64,000 nt of DNA from Cladophialophora immunda (GCF_000835495.1 NW_015622544.1:2756855-2820854), one strand, 5' to 3'; positions 1 through 12,062 are shown, numbered from the stretch's first letter. Made by a program: numbers and translations. The notes: generated from the sequence alone by a model not told the origin.

Positions 1-447
1 AGACTTTGAGGACCTGCTGCGCATGCCATGATTGTTTTGGATGCCTGGCATCCTTTCTGCCAGTTTCTGTTTTCAGCGAAAATTGAGGGATCGACTTCAC
101 CAAACCCCAGGGATGAACCAAAGCAGCGAAAGGCGTCAGATACCAAACCATGGCGGGCAACAGTGACTTGTATCTATATCTATCTTGATCTACTTCATTC
201 TGACGCGCAGTCTAGTGCACACGTTAAAGTAGATTTGAGTAGATCCCCTGACTTCTCCTTTTTTGTTCTGGATTGCATAAATACGAGTTCGGGACAGAGC
301 TCTTCCCGATCCTATATCTAGATATGCATCGGACCGTCGGTCATGCATCCAGTGCGTCGATAGGTCCAGGCACTTTATCTGCAGGGCGATGTCATAGTTT
401 AGCGAGCACAGCTGCGGCTCCCGAGACCTAGAAGGTGGATGCCCGTG
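1..447. other. left-edge intergenic, nothing recognised
   Basis: Short open frames occur on both strands but none has a recognisable motif, splice signal or conserved start. The stretch lies downstream of the minus-strand peroxiredoxin gene and probably holds its 3' UTR. Confidence 0.5.
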
Positions 448-1333
448 TTAGCTCAGAGGACTGTCCAAGCGATAAAGAACATGCTCGCCACTCCTCGCCG
501 AGGCCGTGAGTGTAAGGACGTAAGGCTAGTGAAGCTGAGCCGCCGGAGAGTTACCGGCTTCTCGCATCGGGGGAGAAGAGTTCTGAAAATGGGCCAATCG
601 CGAACTGCAGTCTGGATACGAGTAAAGGATTGGGAAGCTTACCGTTACGTCCCGGCCAGGTTCCTTCTCTGCGTAAACGACCTTGCCGTGGTCGATGATC
701 ATGGCATACCGCGCGCATCGCTCGCCGAGATTCCAGCCGATGGATTTCGAGAATTTGGTTTCCGGGTCGGAAAGGAACAGCTTGCACGCAGGAATGGTTA
801 GCGATGGGTATCTCTGGACATGAAACGAAGTCATCACGTCCAATATCGGTTTCGAGCACGGACTGGAGTCCCGCCTTATCCGACAAGAACTCCCATGCGA
901 GCATATCGAATGGAGACAGAACTCACAATCTCATCTTTAATTCCATTCGCCTTTCCCCAGGCGCTCATAACCCAAGCATCGTTAAAGGCCAAAACAGCCA
1001 CTATATCCACCTTCTTCCCCTTGATATCCTGTAGCGCGTCAATGTAACCGGGGAGGTGCCTCACGCTGCACCCGGGAGTAAAAGCGCCGGGCACGGCGAA
1101 GAGGACAACCTTTTTATCCGCCCATTCTTTCGACGCATTGTAGTTTTGTGGGATGCCACAACTGGTGATGGCCGCGCTTTCGGGGGTGTAGGGAACGTAG
1201 CTGCGGATAACGACAAAAGCGTCAGGATGCAACGTGATAGAGCTTCCCGGAGGAAATGGGAGGAGCACAGCGCGGCGACTCACGAGAAGACAACATCTGG
1301 AGGAAATTGGTCCCCTTCTTTGAGCCCGGCCAT
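448..1333 (-). CDS. Peroxiredoxin, PMP20/Asp f 3 type (Prx5 family), 4 exons
   Basis: Thiol peroxidase that reduces hydrogen peroxide and alkyl hydroperoxides; fungal members are cytosolic or peroxisomal. Proposed exons, read on the minus strand: 1333-1284, 1200-927, 780-643, 525-448 (about 179 aa; the family is about 168). Exon 1 starts [16 protein letters not shown], as in Asp f 3. Exon 2 continues SYVPYTP and holds the peroxidatic cysteine in PGAFTPGCS, then the family blocks [13 protein letters not shown] and [13 protein letters not shown]. Exon 3 gives [16 protein letters not shown] and [14 protein letters not shown]. Junctions TTCTC/GTGAGT...CGCAG, ATT/GTGAGT...GCAAG and ACG/GTAAGC are consistent with the reading frame. 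The last exon is uncertain: the acceptor CACTAG gives an end [14 protein letters not shown] that resembles the family C-terminus, preceded by about 11 residues that do not. No peroxisomal SKL-type signal is seen with this model. Confidence 0.85.
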
Positions 1334-2473
1334 TGTGGATCGTGTTTTGAGGTTCCAATGTCTCGAATGAGTACAGCCTGATACCAAGAGCCTAGAAAAA
1401 GTCGATTCAACGTCGAAAGAGAGCTGATTTGTGTACTTGGGGATCGTTATGGCGGAAGGGTGCAGTAATTGCTGACTGCGAGCAGCCCCTCATTGACAAA
1501 ACCACTTTGGAAGACCGCGGCAAAACCGACGTCGCTGCCCCGCGCGATGGTGCGATGGTCGCAGCCAGGAGTCGCAATTTTCGGTGAAACTAATTTCCGA
1601 ACATCCGCTCGTCGGAAGGAAACCACCACAGAATTTTCCCCTTGTGCTACCCGAGAGTCAGATTCTTCATTATTATCCCCCAATCTCAAATCCGTGGATG
1701 GCGTCAGCAAGGGCATGGGGAAGATCTCGCCGCTGCATTCTTTTCCTCCTGCTGCTTTTCCCCAACCCCAGAGCTCAAGGGCAGCAAGCAAGGATGCATG
1801 GCACTGAGACGCAAGGGCTTGCGTAGCCTACAGGAGGCTAGACCTGGTCCGGATTTCCAGTCTCGCTGTTTCTCTCGGGTCGCGCCGCTTAATGGATCTG
1901 ACTGGCTTTTTCGGGAAAACATACTCGTTCGTTGGCCGTCGGTTTAAGGCTCATGTATTCCGCAAGGGTCTGGAGGGTTGCAGATGAACAGCCCTTGCTG
2001 CTCTTGGAAGGTCTCAATGTCTCAATCGCCTCCTCCAGCACGGGTGGGACGAATGGCGCTGCAGCCTTTGTCATGCTGCTATTGGGTCCCTGACAGATCC
2101 CGTCGAGTCCGGTCGGCCGTGTGCGTTCCTGGTTGGGTGGCCTTGACAAGGCTGAGGGCAAAGGAGGACGACTACCTGGAACTTTGACTTACTAAGAGGT
2201 GGGTTGAATGAATAGGCTCGGGGGCCAGAGTGGGACTCAATGTTTGAGCGGAAGCTGTCCTCCATTGTCCTCTGCGAGAGGAGTCTATAGGTATATTAGG
2301 GCTTTCCTTCGTCGAGTCTTGCTCTCAGAATCCGGGCTCTTTTCCAGCGTCTCACACAGACACCCATCCAAAAGCAAGGCTGCCTCGACTTCGTGCTACT
2401 CTCTTCGCTGAACGCATCATTCTCTCAAGTTCAACTCCTCCAGATCCGACAAGACACATCCCTCTTAGGCAAA
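1334..2473. other. divergent intergenic region, no gene supported
   Basis: Separates the divergently transcribed peroxiredoxin and NTF2-like genes. Open frames of 60-115 codons overlap on both strands but show no family motif. It presumably holds both promoters; I see no clear regulatory word. Confidence 0.45.
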
Positions 2474-2983
2474 ATGGCCGCCCTCCGCCCTCCGTACACA
2501 TTGAAGACCGCACACGAAAAGGTCAAATTCGCTCAGAATATGTGGAACTCTTGCAACCCGGCCCAAGTCTCCAACGGGTATACGAGTGACTGCATTTGGC
2601 GGAACCGCGCGTCCTTCATCCGCGGCACTGCCCAGATCGTCGACCTGCTCACCAAGAAGTGGGACAAGGAAAAGTCCTACCGCCTCCGCAAGGAATTGTT
2701 CGCCTTCACGGACGACAAGATTGCCGTGCAGTTCTGGTACGAGTATCAGGATAAATACGATGGTATGAAGTGGAAGAGGTGCTACGGACTGGAGGATTGG
2801 ACCTTCGACCGTGAAAGCGGAAAGATGAGGAAGAGACAGATGAGTGGCAATGATATCCTGCTGGGAAAGGATGGTGATGGCGTTGCGGTGCCAGAAGAGG
2901 GTATTCAAGGGAGATGGTTCGTCGACGGCGTAGACGTGGACGATGATAGTGTCACGGCCAAGATTACGGAGGCTCACTGGTGA
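2474..2983 (+). CDS. DUF1348 protein, NTF2/SnoaL-like fold
   Basis: A single-exon protein of 169 aa that I assign to the DUF1348 group of the nuclear transport factor 2-like superfamily, known mostly as small cone-shaped alpha+beta proteins of unknown role. Supporting blocks are PPYTLKTAHEKVKFAQNMWN near the start, GYTSDCIWRNRASFIRG, IVDLLTKKWDKEKSYRLRKELFAF, and VQFWYEYQDKYDG followed by RCYGLEDWTFD. The open frame continues 27 codons upstream, but the ATG at 2474 (MAALRPPYTL) begins where the conserved region begins, so I chose it. The size fits the family (about 150-165 aa). No signal peptide or membrane segment. No substrate can be named. Confidence 0.85.
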   Translation: MAALRPPYTLKTAHEKVKFAQNMWNSCNPAQVSNGYTSDCIWRNRASFIRGTAQIVDLLTKKWDKEKSYRLRKELFAFTDDKIAVQFWYEYQDKYDGMKWKRCYGLEDWTFDRESGKMRKRQMSGNDILLGKDGDGVAVPEEGIQGRWFVDGVDVDDDSVTAKITEAHW

Positions 2984-3243
2984 GCAGATCTCAAACGTGA
3001 CGAGGCAAGACGACCGTAATGAGACTGGAAGGGCAGACTTTGGCTGGTTAGATTGTGTCAATCTCCTGTGATTCCATACCCGTAGTATGATATGAACTCA
3101 AATAATAATCGTCAGTCATCAAGAATAATAGCCCAACAGCCGTCAGGTTGAACGAAACCAATCTCACCTAAAACCTATACATTTATATTTTTGCATACTT
3201 CCGATGAGACTTCTCTCCCTTCAGCATGCAACAGCCTATGCCG

Positions 3244-4710
3244 TTACAATTCAGGGTCTTCCTCAACCCACTCGGCTTCTTCCGGCTCTACAAAAGGGGC
3301 CAGCCTTGCCTTGAACTCATCTAGATCCATGTCATCTTCGGCAACCGCGATTCCACCGGGAGTCTTGGGGGGTATGAGGACGTTGGGCACAACATGAATG
3401 ACGCCATCAGCAGCAATGCCATCTAGTACGGCAACTCGAGTAAACCCATTAATCTTCATCGTGATGAGGCGACCGAACCGAGCAATGTCAATGCTCAAGC
3501 TCTTGCCTTCGAGGCCCGTAGGAAGATCCACATGGATGAGCCCCTTGGGCACCTTGTGATGAGGTGGTGGGCGGGCATCCGCATCGAGTTTGTAGATGGC
3601 GTCCGAGTAGAGTGTGATGTTGTCGCCAGCATGGTACAGGATCAGAGCCTTGAGATATTTCAGGCCGAACCTACTGAACAGAAAGGCATTGATTCGTGGG
3701 CCAAGACGTTTGAAGGCAAAGTTTGATGGTGCGAATAGTGTGCCTCCGTTGTGGCTTGATGTGTCGTTGAAGGCGGGATATAGGCCAGTCTTCTCCAGAG
3801 CGAGGTCAAGGGTGCTGAATTCACCAGGGAGGGCTGAAATGATATCAACGGCCTTTGGCGGAGGAAGGAGAATGCTGTCGATGCCATGGATGACTCCGTT
3901 TGTTGCAAAGATATCGATGGCGACGACGCGGGAGTAGAAGTTGACAGTCAACCCCTTCAAAGAGACTTGAGTGGAAAGGCGCTGTGGCACCTTTCCAATA
4001 AACTTGGCTTCGAGAGCGGTCGGGATGGTCCGGCTGACCAGGATACGGGGAGCAGGGTAGAATTCAGGCGAGATATGGTACGTTAGGAGCTTCTCCAGGA
4101 ACTCTTTTGGAGGCTTTGGAGCGTGCTTGGGGATCTTCGCGAATGCTCGATCTGTCGGAGCAAAGATAGTGTGGTTCGCCTTGGTGCTGTTCAGCAACTC
4201 GACGAGATCCGGGAACTCCTTGACGACAGCGGCCAATTTGGTTGTATATTTGCTCTTCGAAATCAGTTCCCAGATGGTCTGATTCGGACGATGGTGAGGT
4301 GGATGGTGCGGGCGACGAGGCTTCTTGCCTGGAGGGCCATGGTGCGGTGGGTGATGCGGTGGGCCGTGATGAGGAGGTTCTTCAAATAGGTCCAAATCGT
4401 ATTCAGCAGTGTCTAGCCAGGCCTCCCCAGCAAAGGCGTCCTGGAATTCTTCGCCATAGCTGACGGCGGTCTCGTGTGCCGAATCAACGATCTCTGCAAA
4501 GGCATGTTTGGCGCAATTAGCAGCCTTTGTAAACGTCTCTTCAAGATCTTCCCAGAAGCTTTCGGCCTGGTGCTCGTGGCTCCAAAAAGGATGCTCGGAG
4601 GGGTATTCGATCTCCTGATCCTCAATGGACAGAGACTCGAAAATAGTCTGATCCGGGACCACGAAGGCAGAGGCGACAGCTGCCGCCGAAAGGAGAGAGA
4701 CACACCTCAT
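3244..4710 (-). CDS. Secreted fasciclin (FAS1) domain protein with His/Pro-rich linker
   Basis: Single-exon protein of 488 aa. An N-terminal signal peptide (MRCVSLLSAAAVASAFVVP) indicates secretion. An acidic region to about residue 115 is followed by a His/Pro-rich stretch (about residues 112-142, repeats of HHGPP and PPHHPPHH). Two FAS1 domains follow at about 143-285 and 286-465. The first holds the FAS1 H1-like block NHTIFAPTDRAFAKIP and the YHISPE motif; the second has GTLFAPSNFAFKRLGPRINAFLF and LILYHAGDN, then GIAADGVIHVVPNVLIPP. FAS1 proteins act in cell adhesion and wall association; the fungal role is mostly unknown. There is no C-terminal hydrophobic tail for a GPI anchor, so it is probably soluble or wall-bound. 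The His-rich linker could bind metal; this is only an inference from composition. Confidence 0.9.
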   Translation of the reverse strand: MRCVSLLSAAAVASAFVVPDQTIFESLSIEDQEIEYPSEHPFWSHEHQAESFWEDLEETFTKAANCAKHAFAEIVDSAHETAVSYGEEFQDAFAGEAWLDTAEYDLDLFEEPPHHGPPHHPPHHGPPGKKPRRPHHPPHHRPNQTIWELISKSKYTTKLAAVVKEFPDLVELLNSTKANHTIFAPTDRAFAKIPKHAPKPPKEFLEKLLTYHISPEFYPAPRILVSRTIPTALEAKFIGKVPQRLSTQVSLKGLTVNFYSRVVAIDIFATNGVIHGIDSILLPPPKAVDIISALPGEFSTLDLALEKTGLYPAFNDTSSHNGGTLFAPSNFAFKRLGPRINAFLFSRFGLKYLKALILYHAGDNITLYSDAIYKLDADARPPPHHKVPKGLIHVDLPTGLEGKSLSIDIARFGRLITMKINGFTRVAVLDGIAADGVIHVVPNVLIPPKTPGGIAVAEDDMDLDEFKARLAPFVEPEEAEWVEEDPEL

Positions 4711-6338
4711 GGTGGACTCAGGTAGGGACTGTGAGCTGTGTTGATTCCAAAGCGTGGAACAGAGGCAATCGAGAGAGGAGGTGAAAGCAGGTGAATACTT
4801 GTAAGGTCGAGATCATTCAAACAGGCAGAAGCGAAAAGACGTTGGACCAACCACCCTTCCCAAAGTCTATGACATGCAGGACACAAATTCGTGTTGCGCA
4901 GCGGGAGGGGAGCATCTGAGGAGGGCGACGTAAGATGCATGCGCCGTGAAAGCTTATGCTCGATATCACTGGCTGGGATTCGATCTCTGGGCCTAGTGAG
5001 CCGTTTCCGGGCCTGACTAGGGGCTCCCTAGGCTGTCAGGGTGAGCTCCCTGAGTACCGACTGGTGCTTCCCCCTCCTGAACAGCTACCCGCAGCTTCGG
5101 GCCCGAGCGAGCTTCACCCGGCAGCTTCTCATCACCCCACCATCGGTGACACTACGCATTGGCATGGGGTGATGACGGTGGAGGCGCGCCACGTACTCGT
5201 CAGCTTGTGGTCGGTGAAATTGCCAGCTCCGTTCCGAAGTAGGGAGACACAAACAATTCCTAAACCGCGATAGGGTTCAATAGACACTTTGCTGTGTACA
5301 CGGTACCCCGTTCCTTGAGTTCCATCGTGGTCCTGCGCGAGTATATGATCAGCCATCAACAACCGACGAGATCATCACAACAATGCTCATTATGCGCAAA
5401 ACACAGCAGCGGAGAGCATGGCCAGCTGCAACAAGGTTTGATAAACTGCCGCCGCAAAGCTGAATGGTGGAAAGCAGTCACTCACCGACGCGCTGTCGAG
5501 GAACCTTGTACCAAGTGGTCCCTGCCGATTGCCATGTCAAATGCCCATGCCCATACATGCCACGGGTTGCTCTTGGTATCAAGTTGAAAAAGGAATGTCG
5601 AGCTGGACATCGGCAGAGGTCAATCAAAGATGTCATTGGCAGCTGCTATCGAAAGGAATGCGATGCACCTCCCCATGCACCACCGTTGCCGACTTCTGCT
5701 GCAGAGTGCTTGCTTTTGTTTTCTGTAGCGAGCCCGAGCAATTCTAACGTCCCTCGAGACTCTGTTGGCTCCTCAAGTCGTTCTTTTTTGGATGCTTCCT
5801 CTCCCATTTTGGCTCTTGGTTCTTGGTTCTTGGTTCTCTTTTTGGACTCACCTAGAACATTTCTCATTGTCCAATGCGCACGCTGCGCCAACATTCCTCA
5901 GCCTGACCCAATCATATCTCAGACCTGACATCAACAGTCTCCGGCTCTGGCCAAAACAAAACATACTGTACATCGAGTGGCGTGGGAAGACAAGGACAGT
6001 CGCGGACGTGAAGAGAACGGAACAAGGAGGAATTGTGGTTGAGGCTGTGCGAAGTTTGCAGTCGACCAGGACGCGGCGTTCACATCAGAGGACTGGCAGA
6101 ATTCGGCTTATGTCCAAATCCAGCGTCACAGTTTGTTGACATCGAGACCTTGCATGTGATCTCGCGGCGCTTTATCAATCACATCAGGCTTACTCCCTCT
6201 GTCTTCGCGACATCCACGCGGTCAGATACGTACGTTCGTTCATCATCTGAAGTGCCTCCTGCTTGCGGCTAATTTCTTCTTAGGCGCGGTGGATGGACAC
6301 ACCATTTTTACAGGCTTGAGGTTGCTAATCAAAAGGGC
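4711..6338. other. 1.6 kb divergent intergenic region
   Basis: Lies between the fasciclin gene and the kinase gene. Several open frames up to 154 codons exist but have no recognisable domain. A short tandem repeat of the 7-mer TCTTGGT lies at about 5813-5835. The region upstream of 6339 probably includes a long kinase 5' leader. Confidence 0.5.
5813..5835. repeat. short tandem repeat, 7-nt unit TCTTGGT x3
   Basis: Three consecutive copies of TCTTGGT are read directly in the sequence, in the non-coding region upstream of the kinase gene. Confidence 0.8.
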
Positions 6339-9300
6339 GTGCTCATGATGTCGTCCTCTCTCAAGATTTCAGCGCGACCCGGCGGACCCGCCACCCTTCA
6401 GTCCAAGACAGATAGACCGCATGCGAAGAGAAATGCTCTAGCAGAAATCCAACCCAGAGCCCCGCCTGCGCCTGTCTCCCCTTACAGTCGCGCTCAAGGC
6501 CCCGCGAGCTCGTCACCACGACTGCCACACCATGAGTCGCTCAAACCTGAAGGGAATTTATCCATTCGTGAGAAGACGGCCGGTAAACGCCCCGCCATCG
6601 CCATCGAAAACAAGCGGCTCTCCACTGTAGCAGATGACATCGCCGCAGAAAGCAAGAGGGACTCGCAAGTTTCCACAACCTCGGCAATATCTGTTACTAC
6701 AAAGGGGAAAAGAAAAACCCATGTTGGGCCATGGCAGCTAGGGAAGACCTTGGGAAAGGGTGCTACTGGGCGAGTCCGTCTGGCAAAGCATGCAGGGACT
6801 GGTCAAACCGCAGCGGTTAAGATCGTTTCCAAAAAGTCAGCCGCGCTTGTCCAAAGTGCGAGTATGGCTCGTATGGATGACGAAGAGACGCTCGCCATGA
6901 TTGCTGCAGGCCCTCGAACAATGCCATTTGGGATTGAGCGCGAAGTTGTGATCATGAAGTTGATCGAACATCCGAATATCATCAACCTCTATGACATCTG
7001 GGAGAACCGCGGCGAGCTCTACTTGGTCCTTGAATATGTCGCAGGTGGTGAGCTGTTCGACTACGTTTCGGGCAACGGAGCTCTACCTGAAGATGAAGCG
7101 GTCCGCCTTTACCGTCAGATCATCGCCGGCCTTTCATATTGTCATCGTTTCAACATCTGTCACCGCGATCTCAAGCCGGAGAACATTCTTCTCGATTCCA
7201 ACCGAAACATCAAGTTGGCTGACTTTGGCATGGCAGCTCTGCAACCCGATGGTACATGGCTGAATACCTCATGCGGGAGTCCGCATTATGCAGCCCCCGA
7301 GATCATCCAAGGCAACCAATATCGTGGCGATAAGGCTGATATCTGGAGCACAGGGATCATTTTGTATGCGATGCTCAACGGCTTTCTACCTTTTGATGGT
7401 GGGTCACTGGCCAACACTTTACGCCTGGTCAAGAAAGGAGAGTACTTCATACCTCCAAATTTGAGCGTTGAAGCCTCGGATCTCATACAACGCATCTTAC
7501 AGAAGAGACCAGAGAGGAGAATTACAATGGACGAGATCTGGGCCCATCCACTTCTCAAGAAATATGAAAAGTATCATGCAAGCTTGGTGGCGCCTCAACC
7601 GCTCATCGGCGCAGCGCCACCTCTGAGTATCGAAACGCAAGGCCGACGTGTTATCAAACGGTCCGATGTTGATGCAGAAATTCTCAGAAATCTGTCGACG
7701 CTATGGCATGGCAAAAAGCCAGACGAATTGATCAAACAACTCATGAGCGAGGAACCAAACCACGAAAAACTCTTCTATTGGGCACTGGTCAAATTTCGCG
7801 ATGATCAGCTCGAGAACTACCCGGGCGACCCCCTTCATTACTCTGCCAGTGACTATCACCATGTCAGCAAACCGGTACCGAAACCAAAGCGTGGCCCAAA
7901 TGGTCGCGGTCACAATCGACGAGGTTCCCAGTTCTCGATTGTCAGTGACGACAACAATAGGCGCGACGGGTACTACAAGAATCCTGGTACTGCGGCAAGC
8001 AAGGCAACTCAGAGCAGCTATGACCCTTATCGAGCATCGAGGACGCCACTAGCTGGAGATGCTCACGAGCCGCCCACCGTCGTTGTTCGTCATCGGCCAA
8101 CGACTCCGGGAGGGCGATCTGTGAGCTCTGCTAGCAGCGTGAGGCATAAGGCTGTGGATAGATTGAGGCCTGATGTTCCCGCTCTCCCAAGCTTCACGTC
8201 CGAAGAGCTTGAAAACCTGATTCAGAAGAAGCGTGCCTCGTATTCCACAGCAACGTCCAAGAGTTCCCTGTCTAGCACACGACGTGTTCCTGGTATCCGA
8301 AAGTCGATGAGCTACAAGCGGCAAGTCAGTTTCCAACACCGTCGACAGAATTCTTCTGGTACCACACACCCTCGTGCCCGAACATTATTCTCCGACAATC
8401 ACCCTGCAGAGCGTCCTGGTACTCGTGGTACTACGAATGGAAGGTCTGAGACACAGAGCAATCCGAGTCTACCAACTCCTTCCCCCGCCTATCGTCCGCG
8501 CAAATCCAGCTCCGAGATCGACGTGAAGAAGCCACGTGTGGCCAGCTATTACTGGAAAGACGAAACACGTAAGGTCAGTGCCGAGCTCGGCAAGATTTGT
8601 GAAGAAGCATTCAATCGATCATCAGTGTCTACGGTCAGCGAAGTCAGCCCGGCTCCTCCGTTGGACTCATCGGCAACATCCATGGCAGTGCATGCTTACA
8701 GAGTACCGGAGAGCATCCGTGATCGACCCCTTCCTGCAACGCCAATCCTTCAAGAATTAACCGAACGTCGACAGAAGATCATCGAGACTTGGGGCGATGC
8801 CGACCCAAATGTTCTCGCTGACATGTTGGCTGCTGTTGACAAGCGCATTGATGCCGAGTTGGGCCAGGAAAGAAGATGTGATAAGCGGGCGGCTTCTGAT
8901 CCAACCAATGGAGCCGGACCGAGCAGGTATCGCCGTGCTATCTCGCCGGTCGATACTATGGAAGACCTGAAGCGCAACCGCGAGGATAGCTCTAGAGCAG
9001 CATCGGATCCCGTCAAGTTGAAGACCCCTCAGGCGCAAAAGGACACCACAATCCGCCTCGTAACTCCGGATCCAACTTCACCCTTCGCCCGAATTGAGCC
9101 CCTTCGAGTGAAAAAGAACAAAGCAGCGCCGATTAACTCACTTAGAGGCGGTCCGATCGAATCCTACGAGCGTGTTGGGTACGACCCGCGGCTATATGCC
9201 AAACGAGAACTTGACACAATCGACGAGAATCCCGGGTCACCAAGGAAGAAGATGTTCCCAACATCGTCTAATGCTGCACGGAAATGGTCCTGGCTTGGTA

Positions 9301-10194
9301 AACGTGGGTCTGGTCCTCAGGATCCCCTAGATTCTAACAAGTCTTCGGAAGAGATAGTACAAGATACTGTTTCCAATTCGTCCCAGATCGTCCAGCCAAG
9401 TGAATCCGGCAACTCTTCCACACTTTCGACGGCAAAAGCGAGTGAGCCACAATCAGGTGATATCGAGTTGCATATGGAGAAGAAGAGAAAATGGTTTCAG
9501 AAGATGTTCGGAAGACCGTCCAAGCCGAAGGATGGCGTCTCAGCAATCCCGATTGGACATCACATTGTGCGAGACCTGTCGGACGGCACAGACTCCAACG
9601 AACCCAATCAAGAGGTCAATCCAGATGAGCGAGTCCGAGCCCGAAAGGCTTATCCTCCAGCGACCAGTGTCGAAGCCGCCATGGCAGCAGCTGCAGTTGG
9701 CCCGATCGAGATCAATCAGAATTGGTTCGCCAAGTTCTTTCATATCAAACCCGCGACTCGTGTGCTTTGCCTTCAAATCAGCAAGGGCAAAGCGAAGAAA
9801 GAGCTTGTCAAGATTTTAAAGGAGTGGCGCAAGTACGGGCTGAGGGATGTGATGTCGGAACGACGAGGGGGTAGTGATGTTGTCCGAGGGCGCGTCGACG
9901 CATCAAACTGTAAGTCATCCGCTTGGGTTTTGGGTAACACACCCGCTGACTTGTTTGTGAACAGATCTGCAACTCAAACCCGTTCATTTCCATGCCTATC
10001 TGTATTCGGTCCTTGAACACGGTCGAAAGGCCAATTTGAGCATTATGAAGTTTACACAGGAGAAGGGAGCAGCGAGCAGTTTTTACAAAGTTGTTGATAC
10101 TCTTGAAGCCGTCTTGAAGGAGCGGAACTTGTTAGTGCCTGATGCGCCGCGCAAGAAGGCCATTGAGCAAAGTCTCAAGGACGCGGGGTTGTGA
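6339..10194 (+). CDS. Gin4/Cdr2/Hsl1 (NIM1)-family protein kinase, 2 exons
   Basis: Large Ser/Thr kinase of the septin- and morphogenesis-checkpoint class; yeast relatives act at the bud neck or medial cortex and inhibit Wee1/Swe1. Exons 6339-9909 and 9965-10194 give 1266 aa. The kinase domain spans about residues 131-407: LGKGATGRVRLAKH loop, AAVK lysine at 161, HRDLKPEN (Asp 277), DFG at 295-297, SCGSPHYAAPE activation segment. A roughly 30-residue insertion between the lysine and helix C (about 167-196) is typical of this group. A long Ser/Arg/Pro-rich linker follows. The C-terminus (NQNWFAKFFHIKP, LVKILKEWRKYG, then after the intron LQLKPVHFHAYLYSVLEHG) matches the fungal KA1-like membrane-binding domain. 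The intron junction AACT/GTAAGT...AACAG/AT restores the frame and stops at TGA 10192-10194. A second in-frame ATG lies three codons downstream. Confidence 0.93.
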
Positions 10195-10492
10195 AAAATA
10201 AAAAGAGAACAAAACTTACTTGGGTCAGTAGCGATTTTGACATCCAAGCATTGTTGGGGCCTTGGAAAGCAATGCCCGTTTGCTTTCAGCCTTGTGTACA
10301 TTCCTTTGCAAAGACAGTTGGATTGTTGGAAGGCAACGGAATGGTCTCTGCTGGTTAGGATACATATGGTTGTTTGGGGCCGATACAAAAGGCACAGGCA
10401 TTGTATTCTTGAGCTTCTGCAGGGAAACTCTAGTGCTAATGAAACGCCGAACTACAGAGGAAAGGCAGTTGAGCAATCCTAATGTCTGATAG

Positions 10493-11725
10493 CTACGACT
10501 CCCGAGAATCTGAATGTTTCTCGAACCTGACGTACCACGCTCCTGTTCCGGAGCCGAAATATGGCGCAAGTTTGTTGATCTCTTCGAAAAACAATGGGGT
10601 GTTGCTGTACTCTTGGTGATGCTGTTGTATGTACCCCATCAGCCATCATTTCCCTCCGTTGAGAAGTCGTGCAATGCACGAGCGAGTGAGTGAGTGAGTG
10701 ACAAGTGAGAGAACTGACCTCGACGGTATCCCAGCCCAGGTAGTAACAGGCCAGCCTGCGCTCGTCCTCGGGCACCTCCTCCCTCCGACCCGCACTCGCG
10801 GCGTCATCATCATCGCCAACGCCACCTTTGAGACCGTTGCGCCCGTCGACACCCACGCCGGCCGTGTCGTTTGTGTTGGCCGCGTACGCCCAGTTCCCGC
10901 CCGCGAAGCCCGCGAAGTGGTAGCAGTCCGTGTACGTCTTGTGCATGGACGCGACGAACGAGGGGTCTGCTCTGGGAGGGTTTGGGGTGAGGTTGATGAT
11001 TGCCTTTTTCGTATGTAGTGTTAGCGGTTCCGTTCGCCTCCCACTCATGTTTTTGCTTTGTGTGGATGTGTGGTCTTGGGCACGTTTTGGTAATGATTAT
11101 GGGTTCTTGCTTCTGGGGTTCATACAACTCTTCTTTTATTTATATTGTGTAGCGAGGAAAAATCGAGATAGGTGGATTGAGTTTCCGGCGGGAGAATGAA
11201 TGGCTTGACCCCTCCCCGCTTTCTGGTGGGAAATGGAAATGGATTGGACTTACGAATTCGCACACAGGGGCTTCGAGCGCCTTCTTCAACTCGCCGACCT
11301 GGGAGTCGTCGAACGGGAAGAGCAGGGATGTGGCTTCTCCTGCTTGCCCACTTGTAGCCGCCGTCGTGAGTTCTTTCAGTTGTGCTCTCAGCTCCGCATT
11401 CTGAGCGAGGCTCGAGCCTTGTGGCCAGTCTGGGGAGATTGCCCAACCGGATCAGCGACCTCCTCACACGCGGTGGACTGTCCATGCAAGGGGTGAATCG
11501 AGAACGTGGTGGGAAAACAAGTCATCGACAGAACTTACGGATGACCCAGCACATTTCGTTCTCTTTGACCCGCAAGTGCGAGGACTTGACCGGGATGACG
11601 TAGCCGAAGTATTGGTCGTGAATGTTGCAGGATTGCGAGACCTGTTGCCGCAGCTTGAGAAACGCCGACAGTCGCGCCTTGGTGGGCGGGAGGACGAAGC
11701 GGACGATCTCTGACAGGATTGCCAT
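10493..11725 (-). CDS. ABM-like (dimeric alpha+beta barrel) protein, 4 exons
   Basis: Exons on the minus strand: 11725-11539, 11429-11254, 11003-10719, 10621-10493; all junctions are GT-AG and keep frame, giving 258 aa. Residues 1-30 (AILSEIVRFVLPPTKARLSAFLKLRQQV) look like the opening strand and helix of an antibiotic-biosynthesis-monooxygenase (ABM) or stress-responsive barrel. A second half follows with AIINLTPNPPRADPSFV and a C-terminal block HHQEYSNTPLFFEEINKLAPYFGSGTGAWYVRFEKHS. The tail is the best support for the last exon. A Gly/Asp-rich linker (about residues 175-205) sits in between. Fungal proteins with this outline are usually annotated only as hypothetical or ABM-domain. No cofactor motif is seen. 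The third intron contains a (GTGA)n run. Confidence 0.75.
10684..10702. repeat. (GTGA)n microsatellite inside an intron
   Basis: A run of GAGT/GTGA tetranucleotides lies within the last intron of the minus-strand ABM-like gene. Confidence 0.75.
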
Positions 11726-12062
11726 TGTCGGAGAGGCAGTGTGGTGGTATATTATGGATTGTTTCTTGTTTCGAGGACGATTCTGCTGTCAATCTCGCGT
11801 GGGATGGAGTGCGGCTTGGTTCATTGACCAAGAGAGATATATATATATACATCTATGTTCCGTATGAGGGAGTATATTCTTTCCTTTGCTTGTGATTGGT
11901 CCGCAGCGGAATGGCTTGATGTGCTCAGCCCACACAAGGAAGCGGAGCAGCTCGGCCGAAGATTGACGGCTGCCGTGACTGGCTTACCACAGACACAACC
12001 AGGCTAGTGTTGGATGACTTCATGGGCCTGAATAATCGCTATTCACACAGAGAGTCGGGTTG

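Noticed and set aside
5464..6139. Open frames of 120-154 codons upstream of the kinase
   Set aside because: No conserved motif, no convincing start, and low-complexity stretches; more likely leader and intergenic sequence.
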